From positions 129,385-193,384 of the forward strand of contig NZ_LT160637.1 of NCBI RefSeq assembly GCF_900048895.1: a DNA stretch of 64,000 bases, written 5' to 3'. Shown here in pieces: positions 17,666 to 25,954 of the stretch (position 1 is its first letter; every line of letters starts with the position of its first letter). This DNA comes from Neglectibacter timonensis (GTDB taxonomy: Bacteria > Bacillota > Clostridia > Oscillospirales > Acutalibacteraceae). The position numbers and the translations under genes are program-made. The notes below the pieces were generated by a model. That model was not told the origin of the DNA. It made no database searches and saw nothing but the letters and a program-made list of their open reading frames with translations.

Positions 17666-18286
17666 TCATCCGATAATTTTACCATCCGGGGAAATCGTGG
17701 GAAGACCCAGAAGCTCCACAGGCAGACTGATTTCAAGGGAGATACTGCTCCCACCGGCAGCAGAAGCTCCGACATTAAAGGAGATTACAATCACATAATC
17801 CTCCTTTTTCCACTGGTTTGCACACCTTTCGCTCTGTTTCATTGCCTCCAGAGAAACCTCCGTGGCCTGGCTGAAGGACTGGGCCCCTGTTACCGGCTCC
17901 GGCTCTCCATAGGCCTCCCGCAATGCCCTGTAAAGCTTAAGCGGATAGGCGTAGTCGCCGCCTAACAGAGCAAGATACTCGACGGAGTTCGTTTTCTCAT
18001 CGGTCAATTTCTTATCTTCCTCATCCTTACCTAAATGAACAATCGCTACATCCATCTGCTTTCCCAAAACCTTAACGCAGTCCTCCGCATGCAGATAAAA
18101 AACTTCTGCTGCATCTTCCGGATTGCCGGGCAGGCCCAGAGCCTGATACGCTTCCCCTAAGGGCTTTCCCAACTGCTCCTGTGCCATATTCACATGCTCC
18201 TCGACACTTTTTTCCGGTTGGGAACAGGCGGAAAGGGAGAACAGACAGCAGAGGATGCAAAGAAATAAATTAAAACTCTTTTTCAT
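17666..18286 (-). CDS. Lipoprotein of tandem family, subtype B, copy 2
   Basis: 206 residues. Start chosen at MKKSFNLFLCILCC (18286) after a GGAAAGGAAC-like site; longer in-frame sequence runs into the upstream gene. Lipobox LSAC, then SQPEKSVEEHVNMAQEQLGK. Shared family blocks are GEAYQALGLPGNPEDAAE, LGKQMDVAIVHLG and YAYPLKLYRALREAYGEPEP, with the end PTISPDGKIIG. It is most like the subtype B gene at 19001, from which it lies about 1.34 kb away. Function unknown; extracytoplasmic location inferred from the signal. Confidence 0.85.
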   Translation of the reverse strand: MKKSFNLFLCILCCLFSLSACSQPEKSVEEHVNMAQEQLGKPLGEAYQALGLPGNPEDAAEVFYLHAEDCVKVLGKQMDVAIVHLGKDEEDKKLTDEKTNSVEYLALLGGDYAYPLKLYRALREAYGEPEPVTGAQSFSQATEVSLEAMKQSERCANQWKKEDYVIVISFNVGASAAGGSSISLEISLPVELLGLPTISPDGKIIG

Positions 18287-18335
18287 TGGCAGTTCCTTTC
18301 CCCGCTCTTCGAGATACACCGCTTTTTCGGTCTGG

Positions 18336-18944
18336 CTACCTGATGCGGGTACCGTCCGGCGTGTAAATAGGCGAAAGGCCCAGCCGTTCCAGTGGAATTT
18401 TAATGTCAAGGGCAAGGGTACAGGCTTTTTCATCGACAGAATAGAGAAGTACGATCTCGTTGTCCTCCGTCCTCCACAGTCCCGCGCATTCTTCGTCCAG
18501 CACCATGGATTTCAGGGAGTCCTCAGTTGCCTCATTAAAGGGCAGACGGCTGCCCATTGGCTCCATCTCTCCATAAAGGTCTGACAATTCCTGATAAAGG
18601 GCAAGAGCATAGGCATAGTCGCCGTCTAAGTGAATAAAATATTCCACGATCGACGTCGACCTTTCCATCAATTCCCCTTCCTCCTCCCCGGCATGGTCGA
18701 GCACTACGCCGAGACGTTTTCCATGCAGTTCGACACTGTCCTCTGCCAGCAGAAAAGGAAATACGACTGCATCCTCCGGATTGCCGGGCAGGCCCAGGGC
18801 CTGATACGCTTCCCCCAGGGGCTTGCCTAACTGGGCAAGCCCCATCTCCACAAGGTCTTCCACGCTTTTTCCGGGCTGCGAACAGGCGGAAAGGGGGAAC
18901 ATACAGCAGAGGATGCAGAGCCACAGAATAAGGATTCTTTTCAT
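18336..18944 (-). CDS. Lipoprotein of tandem family, subtype A, copy 1
   Basis: 202 residues from MKRILILWLCILCCMFPLSAC, whose signal is nearly identical to the subtype A copy at 17007. The 60 bases before its ATG also match that copy almost base for base, showing a recent duplication of the leader too. The mature part has GLAQLGKPLGEAYQALGLPG (shared with subtype B copy 2, suggesting gene conversion) and ends YTPDGTRIR. The middle is more diverged than the ends. No catalytic motif is visible. Confidence 0.85.
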   Translation of the reverse strand: MKRILILWLCILCCMFPLSACSQPGKSVEDLVEMGLAQLGKPLGEAYQALGLPGNPEDAVVFPFLLAEDSVELHGKRLGVVLDHAGEEEGELMERSTSIVEYFIHLDGDYAYALALYQELSDLYGEMEPMGSRLPFNEATEDSLKSMVLDEECAGLWRTEDNEIVLLYSVDEKACTLALDIKIPLERLGLSPIYTPDGTRIR

Positions 18945-19000
18945 AAGCCGCTCCCTTCTCCAAGCGTCGCACGGGCACTGCCCTTTCTCCCGGTTCAGCG

Positions 19001-19630
19001 TCATCCGATAATTTCACCATCCGGGGAAATCGTGGGAAGATCCAGAAGTTCATCTGGTATTCTGATATCAAGCGAGATGCTGTCAAGCCTCTCACCGGCA
19101 GCGGAAGTTCCTACATAAAAGGAGATTTCGATCACATAATCCTCCTTTTCCCAACGGCCCACACACCTTTCGCTCTGTTTCATTGCTTCCAGAGAAGCCT
19201 CCGTGGCTTCGCCAAAGGACTGAGCCCCTGTTACCGGCTCCGCCTCACCATAGGCCTTAAGCAGCGCCTGATAAAGTTTGAGCGGATAGGCATAGTCCCC
19301 GTCCAGAAAGGCGCTGTACGCTACGGATTCCGTTTTTTGCTCTGTCAATTCCTGGCCTTCCTCATGCCGCCCCAGATGAAGAAGCGCCACGTTACTCTGT
19401 TTTCCGAGAACATTGACAGCGTTCTCCACCAGCAAGCAGTATTGGGGTTTTGCAGCCTCCTCCAGGCTTCCCGGTAGCTTCATGCCTTCGAACGCTTCAC
19501 CCAAGGGCTTACCAAACTGTTCCAGCGCCAGGTTAACATGATCCTCAATGCTCTTTTCCGGCTGGGAACAGGCGGAAAGAGGGAACAGGCAACAGAGGAT
19601 GCAGAGAAATAAGCTAACACTCTTTTTCAT
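19001..19630 (-). CDS. Lipoprotein of tandem family, subtype B, copy 1
   Basis: 209 residues from MKKSVSLFLCILCC with lipobox LSAC. Blocks shared with its paralogues are KLPGSLEEAAKPQYCLLVEN (also in subtype A copy 2), YAYPLKLYQALLKAYGEAEP, VTGAQSFGEATEASLEAMKQ and PTISPDGEIIG. It is the most upstream member of the set of four and follows the possibly frameshifted secreted-protein gene by 65 bases, which may supply the promoter for the whole run. Function unknown. Confidence 0.85.
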   Translation of the reverse strand: MKKSVSLFLCILCCLFPLSACSQPEKSIEDHVNLALEQFGKPLGEAFEGMKLPGSLEEAAKPQYCLLVENAVNVLGKQSNVALLHLGRHEEGQELTEQKTESVAYSAFLDGDYAYPLKLYQALLKAYGEAEPVTGAQSFGEATEASLEAMKQSERCVGRWEKEDYVIEISFYVGTSAAGERLDSISLDIRIPDELLDLPTISPDGEIIG

Positions 19631-19695
19631 CGGCAGTTCCTTTCTCCCCGATTCACTACAGGCATCGCTGGTTAAGATAGAACAAAACCGAGTTC

Positions 19696-20316
19696 CTACC
19701 AATTGACATCATTTGAAACCAGATATCTGGTCATAATAAACTCAGTTTTTGTAACGGAACCACTATTATAATGGAGCATATTACGCAGATAGAAAACGCC
19801 GTTCTCCGTTAACCATTCCGAGGTACAACGGTTCAAAGTGTAGGCCCCCGTTCCGGGATTCGAATATTGGCTGGAGGTTGTGATCAAATCCCGTTCAGGG
19901 CGTTGTTTAAAGCCATTTGTCATAACCAGACGGGCAGCACCACCAGAAGTAATCATCGCTGTAGTCTTTACCAACTGCGCCCCATAATTCTCATCATAAT
20001 TGACGTACATGTTCGATACCAATTCTCCGGAAGTTCGCGTTTCATGGTAAGAATAGGAAGCCTGTACAACCTTTACTACATAGGTATCAATTTTTCTTCC
20101 GTCCACCAGCTCCCAGCGCAGCAGCTGGGAGGTCACATAGGTTACCTCGGGCTGCGGGGCGGAGGGGGCCAGGGAAAATGTGGATGCCGCGGGAGCCGTA
20201 TCAGAGGAGGAGACAGAGAGTTCATACCCTGTATTCTCCTTCAGTTCATCGACCCCGGCCAACGACCTCTGAATCAAAGCATCGACGTCCGTAATTTCAG
20301 CGGCGCTGTACAGCAC
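19696..20316 (-). CDS. Secreted protein of unknown function, start region disrupted
   Basis: The frame is open from 20406 to 19696. The first usual start codon (GTG, 20316) lies after a signal-peptide-like stretch, PYICLFLISGGIAASAE, which is encoded in the same frame but has no ATG, GTG or TTG before it. A GTG at 20402 opens the neighbouring frame and encodes MKGPLILIFVCS before stopping, so one base change would restore a normal secretion signal. The mature part (LLRWELVDGRKIDTYVVKVV, Tyr/Thr/Ser-rich) has a beta-strand character and no named domain. Either a pseudogene in the making or a frameshift or sequencing artefact. Confidence 0.6.
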   Translation of the reverse strand: MLYSAAEITDVDALIQRSLAGVDELKENTGYELSVSSSDTAPAASTFSLAPSAPQPEVTYVTSQLLRWELVDGRKIDTYVVKVVQASYSYHETRTSGELVSNMYVNYDENYGAQLVKTTAMITSGGAARLVMTNGFKQRPERDLITTSSQYSNPGTGAYTLNRCTSEWLTENGVFYLRNMLHYNSGSVTKTEFIMTRYLVSNDVNW

Positions 20317-20406
20317 CGTATTTTCGCCGGTTATTTCCGCGCTGGCGGCAATACCGCCGGAAATCAGGAACAGACAAATATAAGGATAAGAGGGCCTTTC
20401 ACTTTT

Positions 20407-20687
20407 TCAGCCTATTTACTGTTGCGGTGCAGTTTTTTTCTCTCTGGTACTAGTCTGCTCTGCACGGGCATCAACCCCTTCCTTGCCGCGCCACCGGGCG
20501 CTGACTGCATTAACCTAGCTTTCCTTTGATTTTTATTATACTCTATTTGTTTATATTTTTCAATAATTTTTTATATTCTTAAAAACCATTAGTAAATTAT
20601 CTCATTAAAAATGTTCAATCTATACGTCAACAAATTACTAAAGATCCTGACGACACTGAGAAAAGGAACGCCGCCCTGTGGCGGCAG
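20407..20687. other. AT-rich gene-free stretch
   Basis: A stretch of about 280 bases without a credible gene between divergent genes. The centre (20530 to 20650) is very A/T-rich. A hairpin at 20661 to 20697 (GCCGCC/GGCGGC core, AAAAG/CTTTT flanks) looks like an orphan terminator and overlaps the -35 of the next promoter. Confidence 0.5.
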
Positions 20688-20716
20688 TTGCTTTTCCCTT
20701 GTCTTTATGCTAAAAT
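20688..20716 (+). promoter_or_regulatory. Promoter of the Ser/Pro/Glu-rich membrane protein
   Basis: TTGCTT, 17 bases, TAAAAT, about 62 bases before the ATG. Confidence 0.65.
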
Positions 20717-20778
20717 AAAGAAATCTTCAAAATGATTGAAATGGATTACTTCTCGCACTTTCAGCAGGAGGAACTGCT

Positions 20779-21825
20779 ATGTACCTTAAAAAACGTTTGC
20801 TGGCGCTGGCGGCGGCCCTTTGCTTCGCCGTTTCCGTGCCGCTTCTGGCGCTTGCCACAGAATCCGACTTCTCCCCGGAAACGGATGATCCTGTTTCCGA
20901 TCCGCCGCTTTCTTCAGAATTCAGCTCCGAACCGGAGCCGCCCTCCTCTTCCGAATTTGAGCCGGAGCCTTCTTCCGATCCCAATTCCTCCGAACCGGAG
21001 CCTTCCTACACAGAAGAACCCTCTGTCAGCGAGACGGAGACACCGCCTCCCTACAGCGAAGAAGAGCCTTCGGAATCGACGAGCTCCGAGGAATATACCT
21101 ACGGCGCGGAAGAGGGGGGGAACACAGGCACCACGCCTATTCCCACCCCTACAGCCAGAGCCAGTTATAAGCCTGTGGCTACGCCGAAGCCAAACTATAC
21201 GCGGCCCAAAGAAACCATAAATGCCAGCGGCAGTGTGGGGGAATCTTCCGCAAGCAGCAGCAATTATGTGACTTTTGCCCGCCTGAACGTTAAAAATAAT
21301 TCCATGGCCATCACCCTGTTTTACAGTGGCGTCGGCTGCATTGCAGCCGGTGTCGCCGGGTTAATTGCCCTTTTGATCCTGTTCTTCCGGGGCAGGCGGT
21401 ATGTTAGGGATGAAAAGGAAGGCATTTTCGAAGAGATTGAGGAGGCGGAAAACCGCAACCGCAGGTCCATCTCCGCTCCAATGCCTGACCCCTCTCACGG
21501 TCCGGAACCCCTTTCCCAGAACAGGCAGCAGGCGGAAATGCCCGCCCGTGCCTCTCAGCCCGAAAAGCCTCAAACTCCTCCAAAACGGGGAACTGTTCCC
21601 ATTGTCCCGGTAGAAGCCTCTCTCTATACGGAAGAGTTTTCTCTCCCGGAGCAGCAGGTTCCCACGCCGTCTAAACAGCCTGAGCCACCGGCACAGGCCC
21701 CTGCCGTTCCGCCGGCGTCTCCCGAAGCAAAGCCCCGGCAGCCCGAACAAAAGCAGCCCAGCTTTGACACAGACGAAATTCTCCGGGAGATTCTCCATTC
21801 CGGGGAGGACGGCAAGAAGGACTGA
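20779..21825 (+). CDS. Ser/Pro/Glu-rich single-pass membrane protein
   Basis: 348 residues after AGGAGGAACTGCT. Residues 1 to 26 are a signal peptide (LLALAAALCFAVSVPLLALA). Residues 30 to 140 are a low-complexity, acidic S/P/E-rich stalk expected to be unstructured and outside the cell. A folded-looking strip (YVTFARLNVKNNSMAITLFY) precedes one membrane helix (about 182 to 205), a basic stop-transfer RGRRYVRDEK and a Pro-rich cytoplasmic tail ending SFDTDEILREILHSGEDGKKD. No enzyme motif is present. A scaffold or wall-spanning linker is an inference. Confidence 0.85.
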   Translation: MYLKKRLLALAAALCFAVSVPLLALATESDFSPETDDPVSDPPLSSEFSSEPEPPSSSEFEPEPSSDPNSSEPEPSYTEEPSVSETETPPPYSEEEPSESTSSEEYTYGAEEGGNTGTTPIPTPTARASYKPVATPKPNYTRPKETINASGSVGESSASSSNYVTFARLNVKNNSMAITLFYSGVGCIAAGVAGLIALLILFFRGRRYVRDEKEGIFEEIEEAENRNRRSISAPMPDPSHGPEPLSQNRQQAEMPARASQPEKPQTPPKRGTVPIVPVEASLYTEEFSLPEQQVPTPSKQPEPPAQAPAVPPASPEAKPRQPEQKQPSFDTDEILREILHSGEDGKKD

Positions 21826-21854
21826 CGGCGTCCGCCAAAAAAGTTTTCCCACAT

Positions 21855-21897
21855 AAAAATGGACCGCCCTTTCGAAAAAGGGCCGGTCCATTTTTTA
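21855..21897. terminator. Bidirectional terminator
   Basis: AAAATGGACCG-C-CCTTT pairs with AGGGCCGGTCCATTTT over a short loop, with T-runs on both strands; it ends the convergent membrane-protein and YbaK genes. Confidence 0.88.
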
Positions 21898-22377
21898 TAC
21901 TGTCACATCTTTCCAGACGCCCCCACAGGCAGCCAGAAAATCCTCCGGCTTTAACTGAATCTGCAGGCCCAGCCTGCCCCCGCTGACAAATATGGTATCC
22001 TGCTCCATGGCGGATACATGCAGCACCGTCGGAAACTGCTTTTTCATGCCGATGGCCGTACAGCCGCCCCGGACATACCCGGTGAGGGGAAACAGCTCTT
22101 TAACCGGCAGCAGCTCCAACGACTTTTCTCCTACGGCTGCTGCGGCCTTCTTCCGGTCCAGTTCCTCTGCCACCGGGATCACAAACACCGTATAACCGCC
22201 GCTTTTTCCCACTGTCACCAGGGTTTTGAACACCTGCTCCCTGGGCTCTCCCAGCAGGTCCGCCACCGCCGTTCCGTCTGTAAACTCCCCGCAGCAGTAC
22301 GAGTGCAGGGAAAAGGGCAGCTTCTTCTGCTCCAGAATACGCACAGCGTTCGTCTTCTCCATTTTTTCTCTGGCCAT
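21895..22377 (-). CDS. YbaK/EbsC-family aminoacyl-tRNA deacylase
   Basis: 160 residues. The YbaK fold is shown by FTDGTAVADLLGEPREQVFKTLV, then FVIPVAEELDRKKAAAAVG and KELFPLTGYVRGGCTAIGMKK; these correspond to the catalytic lysine and glycine loops of Cys-tRNA(Pro) deacylases. It hydrolyses mischarged Cys-tRNA(Pro). The chosen start (22377) is four bases after the HtrA stop, so expression is coupled to that operon; an internal start at 22362 is possible. Last gene of a run that begins with the response regulator at 26650. Confidence 0.92.
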   Translation of the reverse strand: MAREKMEKTNAVRILEQKKLPFSLHSYCCGEFTDGTAVADLLGEPREQVFKTLVTVGKSGGYTVFVIPVAEELDRKKAAAAVGEKSLELLPVKELFPLTGYVRGGCTAIGMKKQFPTVLHVSAMEQDTIFVSGGRLGLQIQLKPEDFLAACGGVWKDVTV

Positions 22378-22378
22378 C

Positions 22379-24250
22379 TCAGTTCTGCGTTTCCCCCTTG
22401 TCCTCCAACAGGGTAATCTCCACATCGAAGGTTTCCCCCTCCGCCATGGAATTTGAGGGCATCCGGTATAGGGTAATTTTCACTTTGTCCCCGGGAGCAT
22501 ACCGCAGCAACAGATTGGAGATATCACTGAGCCCGGTAACCTCCTCGCCGTCCAGCGCGGTGATAATGTCGCCATCCTCTGCCGCAGTGCCGGAAAACGC
22601 GCTTTCGCTGTCGATACTCATGATGACAAAGCCCTGTGGTGCGCCGTACATCATCTGCATGGCGCTCACATCCTTACCCTGAATGCCCAGGCGCGTTCTG
22701 CCCTTCACATATCCTCCGGACAGCAGTTCATTGATAATCGCCTGCGCTTTGCTGACAGGAATGGCAAAACCCATACCCTCATAGCCGTCGGTGATAATTT
22801 TGGAGGAATTGATTCCCACCACCTGGCCGTACATGTTTACCAGAGGCCCGCCGGAATTTCCGGGATTGATGGCCGCGTCCGTCTGAATATAGGTCATCCC
22901 GTTCTCGCTGTACTGTCCCACCGTCCGGTTGAGGTTGGAGATTACGCCTCGGGTCAGGGAACCGGAGAACCGAACGCCCCCGGGATTTCCGATGGCCACC
23001 ACCCATTCGCCGATGCTCAGTTCCTCCGCTTCTCCGAATTCCGCGGGGGTGAAATTGTGGTCGTTGGTCTTGAGGATCGCCAGGTCGGTAGTCCGGTCAA
23101 CGCCCACCACCACAGCGTCGTATTCCTGCTCGTCAAAGGTGGTAATCTTCACAGTGGTGCTCTTGGAGTTAATCACCACATGGGAATTGGTAATGATATA
23201 CCCGTCGGACGTGGCAATAATACCGGTTCCCGTACTGGAAGCCTCCTGCCCGTTCTTGGTCAGCGAGGCCACTACCGTGACCGTAGAGGGCGCTACCTTG
23301 TTGTAAACGCCCTTGGCGTCCAGTTCCGCCCCTTCCGGCTTCTTCTGAATGGTAATCCCCTCGTGGTTGGGGGTGATGTCCACATCAGGCTTGTTGGAAT
23401 CGTCCTCCTCATCCTCAGGCGGCTCCATGCCGAAATCGGGCGTCTTTTCTCCGTCATCCGGCGTATCCTCGCCAGGCTCCGGGAGGGTGTAGTGGGGTCC
23501 GTAGCTGTTGGTGACCGAACTATATACCAAAAAACCCGTAAATCCCAGAATGGTGCCAGCCGCCAGTACAGAGGCAATCCACAAAAACACCTTGAGTCCC
23601 AGCCCCATTTTCTTCCGGGGAGGTTTGGGCGGCGGGGCCCCATAGCCCGGATAAGGGACCCCATAATAGGCCTGCGGCGCGCCGTAATATGCGGCGCCGT
23701 AGGGTGGGGCGCCATAGCCGCCCTGGATGCCGGAATACGTGCCCTGGGGAGGCCCGGGCCACACCGGAACCGCCGGACCGTAGGCCCCTGCCGGAGGTAC
23801 CTGTGCTGCCTGCGGCGGCACGCTTTGCGCCGGGTTCTGATAAAAGGCAGGCGCAGCGGGGGGCGGAGGCGCCCCTTCTCCGGACTGTTCCGGAACGGAA
23901 GGCTGTGCCGGCGGCTCCGGTGGAAACCCCAGATCAGGCACAGGCGTCTCTGCGGCCTCTGCCGCTGCACATGACGGGGTTACGGAAAAGGCGTCCGGAG
24001 CTTCTGGGGCAGGGGCCGCATCCTGCTGCACACCCTCCCCGGCAGGTTCCTGCCATGCCGGACCGCCGCCGGACGCCGGACCTTCCGCCGCTGAGGGATT
24101 GTCCTGTGGCTCTGCTGAGAGACCCATGTCCTGCTTTTCCTCTGCAGCATCCGCCTGTCCTGCTGCTGCATAAGGCGCGCCCGTTTCCTCAGGCCGGTGT
24201 AAATCCGCAGATTCCGCACTGGGATTTATCCTCTTGTTTTCATTCTCCAT
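22379..24250 (-). CDS. HtrA/DegP-type membrane serine protease with long Pro-rich N-terminus
   Basis: 623 residues. The first 215 are Pro/Ala/Gly/Gln-rich with repeated YGAP motifs and are predicted cytoplasmic and disordered. One membrane helix follows (about 218 to 244). The trypsin-like domain has the triad His357 (TNSHVV), Asp389 (RTTDLAIL) and Ser466 (GNSGGPL). A single PDZ domain occupies about 515 to 610 (GFVIMSIDSESAFSG, ITALDGEEVTGLSD). HtrA proteases degrade misfolded envelope proteins. The start overlaps the end of the histidine kinase gene, so the protease and the two-component system are coupled, as in CssRS/HtrA systems. Confidence 0.95.
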   Translation of the reverse strand: MENENKRINPSAESADLHRPEETGAPYAAAGQADAAEEKQDMGLSAEPQDNPSAAEGPASGGGPAWQEPAGEGVQQDAAPAPEAPDAFSVTPSCAAAEAAETPVPDLGFPPEPPAQPSVPEQSGEGAPPPPAAPAFYQNPAQSVPPQAAQVPPAGAYGPAVPVWPGPPQGTYSGIQGGYGAPPYGAAYYGAPQAYYGVPYPGYGAPPPKPPRKKMGLGLKVFLWIASVLAAGTILGFTGFLVYSSVTNSYGPHYTLPEPGEDTPDDGEKTPDFGMEPPEDEEDDSNKPDVDITPNHEGITIQKKPEGAELDAKGVYNKVAPSTVTVVASLTKNGQEASSTGTGIIATSDGYIITNSHVVINSKSTTVKITTFDEQEYDAVVVGVDRTTDLAILKTNDHNFTPAEFGEAEELSIGEWVVAIGNPGGVRFSGSLTRGVISNLNRTVGQYSENGMTYIQTDAAINPGNSGGPLVNMYGQVVGINSSKIITDGYEGMGFAIPVSKAQAIINELLSGGYVKGRTRLGIQGKDVSAMQMMYGAPQGFVIMSIDSESAFSGTAAEDGDIITALDGEEVTGLSDISNLLLRYAPGDKVKITLYRMPSNSMAEGETFDVEITLLEDKGETQN

Positions 24251-25832
24251 CTTGTTCTTTCCCCTTTTCTTCCTGATCCGGCGTCTGCGGCTCCCTGGAT
24301 TTTTTCTGTACTTTGGCCTTTTCTTTTCCCCGGCTGCGGGCTGGCGCCTCTTTCAGCTTCAGAGGAGGGTTTTCTTTGAGCTTCGGGGTCTCCTGCGGCT
24401 TTGGAATATAGAACTCAAACCGGCAGTACTCGTCCATCACAGAGCTGACGGTAATATCCCCTCCATGCAGCTTGATGATTGTGCGTACAATATATAATCC
24501 CAATCCCATACCGTTTTTATCCCGGCTGCGGGATTTGTCGGTCTTGTAGAAACGGTCGAATATCATGGGCAGTTCTTCGGGAGAAATACCCGGGCCGCTG
24601 TTTTCAATCACCACGCTGGTACGGTCGATCCCGTCAGAAATCTGCAGCTTGATGTAGCCGCCCTGATTCGTAAACTTCACCGCATTTTCCACCAAATTAT
24701 AAATCACCTGATGCAGCAGGTCCTGGTCTCCGTACACATTCTGAGGCCCCGCATTCTCCAGGCCTTTGACCTCCAGCTGCTTTTCCTCAATACTCTGCTC
24801 AAAGGTAAACAGGGTGGTAAACAGCGTTGCCGTCAGATCAAAATTGGTGGGGTGGATTTTCATCTCCCCGCTGTCGATGCGGGAGAGGTCCAGCATGGAT
24901 TTCACCAGCCGGGACAGCCTCTTCACCTCAGAAGATACTATATTCAGATATTTTTCCTGCTGTTCCCGGGGAATCGTCCCGTCCAGAATGCCGTCGATAA
25001 ACCCGGCGATGGTGGTCATCGGCGTTTTCAGCTCGTGAGACACATTGGCGATGAAGCTGCGCCTCATTCCCTCGCCACTTGCAAGGGAATTCGCCATATT
25101 GTTGAAAGACATGGCCAGCTGGCCCAGCTCGTCGTTGCTGGTAACGGGAACCCGTACAGAAAAATCTCCGGCGCCGAAGCTGTGGGCCGCAGCGGACATC
25201 TGCCGCAGAGGTTTGACCAGCCGGTAGGCAAAGGCCCCCACTACACAGAACGTGACCGCCAGCGCAGCAGCCGCGGCGCCCAAGAAGATTTTAAAGGCCT
25301 CTCCCTGGTAAGCCGTCACTGTAGCGGAACTGGTAGCCGCGAACACAGCGCCTACACAGACCCCGTTTTCCGCATGCATGGGCACCCCGATGGCCAGGTA
25401 ATTGCTCTTGTACATGCCGCCCAGTGTCCCCCGGGTCTCGTACAGGCCCTTGGCCGCCTGAGTAACCGGCTGAATGGCGACTTTTCCTGGATTTTTCAGC
25501 TTGCTGTTGGGGTAATTCCCAAGCAGGATTTCGCCCTGAAGGTCTGTAATGAACAGGTCGGCGTCAATACTCTGGGAAAACGTATTGAGAAACGAACGCA
25601 GTATTTCTGTCTCCAGCACATAGCTTTCCTCGCCGCTCTCTGTCAGGAAACGGCTTGCCATATCAGAGATGGAGCTGGCATTCTGCAGCAGCAATTCCCG
25701 CTTCTCCTGACGCCAATACCGTCCAAAAAAGATCATCATCACGCTTCCAAGCATAACAAAGCTTAAAATGACGATGACCATTGTGATGCTCAGATACCGT
25801 TTAAAAATGCTTTTCTGCATTCCTGTGACCAT
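24240..25832 (-). CDS. Sensor histidine kinase
   Basis: 530 residues. Two membrane helices (about 13 to 37 and 183 to 205) flank an extracytoplasmic sensor of about 145 residues with a Cache-like look (DLFITDLQGEILLG, YLAIGVPMH). HAMP follows, then the dimerisation box FIANVSHELKTPMTTIAGF with phospho-accepting His266, and the ATPase boxes N (NLVENAVKF), G1 (GPGISPEEL), F (DRFYKTDKSRS) and G2 (GMGLGLYIV). A 50-residue Lys/Pro-rich tail is unusual. Starts at 25832 and 25820 are both possible. It lies 122 bases after its response regulator and overlaps HtrA. Confidence 0.96.
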   Translation of the reverse strand: MVTGMQKSIFKRYLSITMVIVILSFVMLGSVMMIFFGRYWRQEKRELLLQNASSISDMASRFLTESGEESYVLETEILRSFLNTFSQSIDADLFITDLQGEILLGNYPNSKLKNPGKVAIQPVTQAAKGLYETRGTLGGMYKSNYLAIGVPMHAENGVCVGAVFAATSSATVTAYQGEAFKIFLGAAAAALAVTFCVVGAFAYRLVKPLRQMSAAAHSFGAGDFSVRVPVTSNDELGQLAMSFNNMANSLASGEGMRRSFIANVSHELKTPMTTIAGFIDGILDGTIPREQQEKYLNIVSSEVKRLSRLVKSMLDLSRIDSGEMKIHPTNFDLTATLFTTLFTFEQSIEEKQLEVKGLENAGPQNVYGDQDLLHQVIYNLVENAVKFTNQGGYIKLQISDGIDRTSVVIENSGPGISPEELPMIFDRFYKTDKSRSRDKNGMGLGLYIVRTIIKLHGGDITVSSVMDEYCRFEFYIPKPQETPKLKENPPLKLKEAPARSRGKEKAKVQKKSREPQTPDQEEKGKEQDGE

Positions 25833-25954
25833 CTTCCTTTCAGCAGGCGCGTCTCTGTCCGTAAAACGAAGGCTTTCCCCGCGCCGCTATCCATCTCCCT
25901 GCACACAGAGCCTCAGGCGAAAGCGTCTGAAGCAGAGAGCCTGCCGCTGGGGAC

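Noticed and set aside
20661-20697. Functional terminator upstream of the Ser/Pro/Glu-rich gene
   Set aside because: Neither flanking gene ends toward it and it overlaps the -35 box, so it is recorded only as an orphan hairpin.
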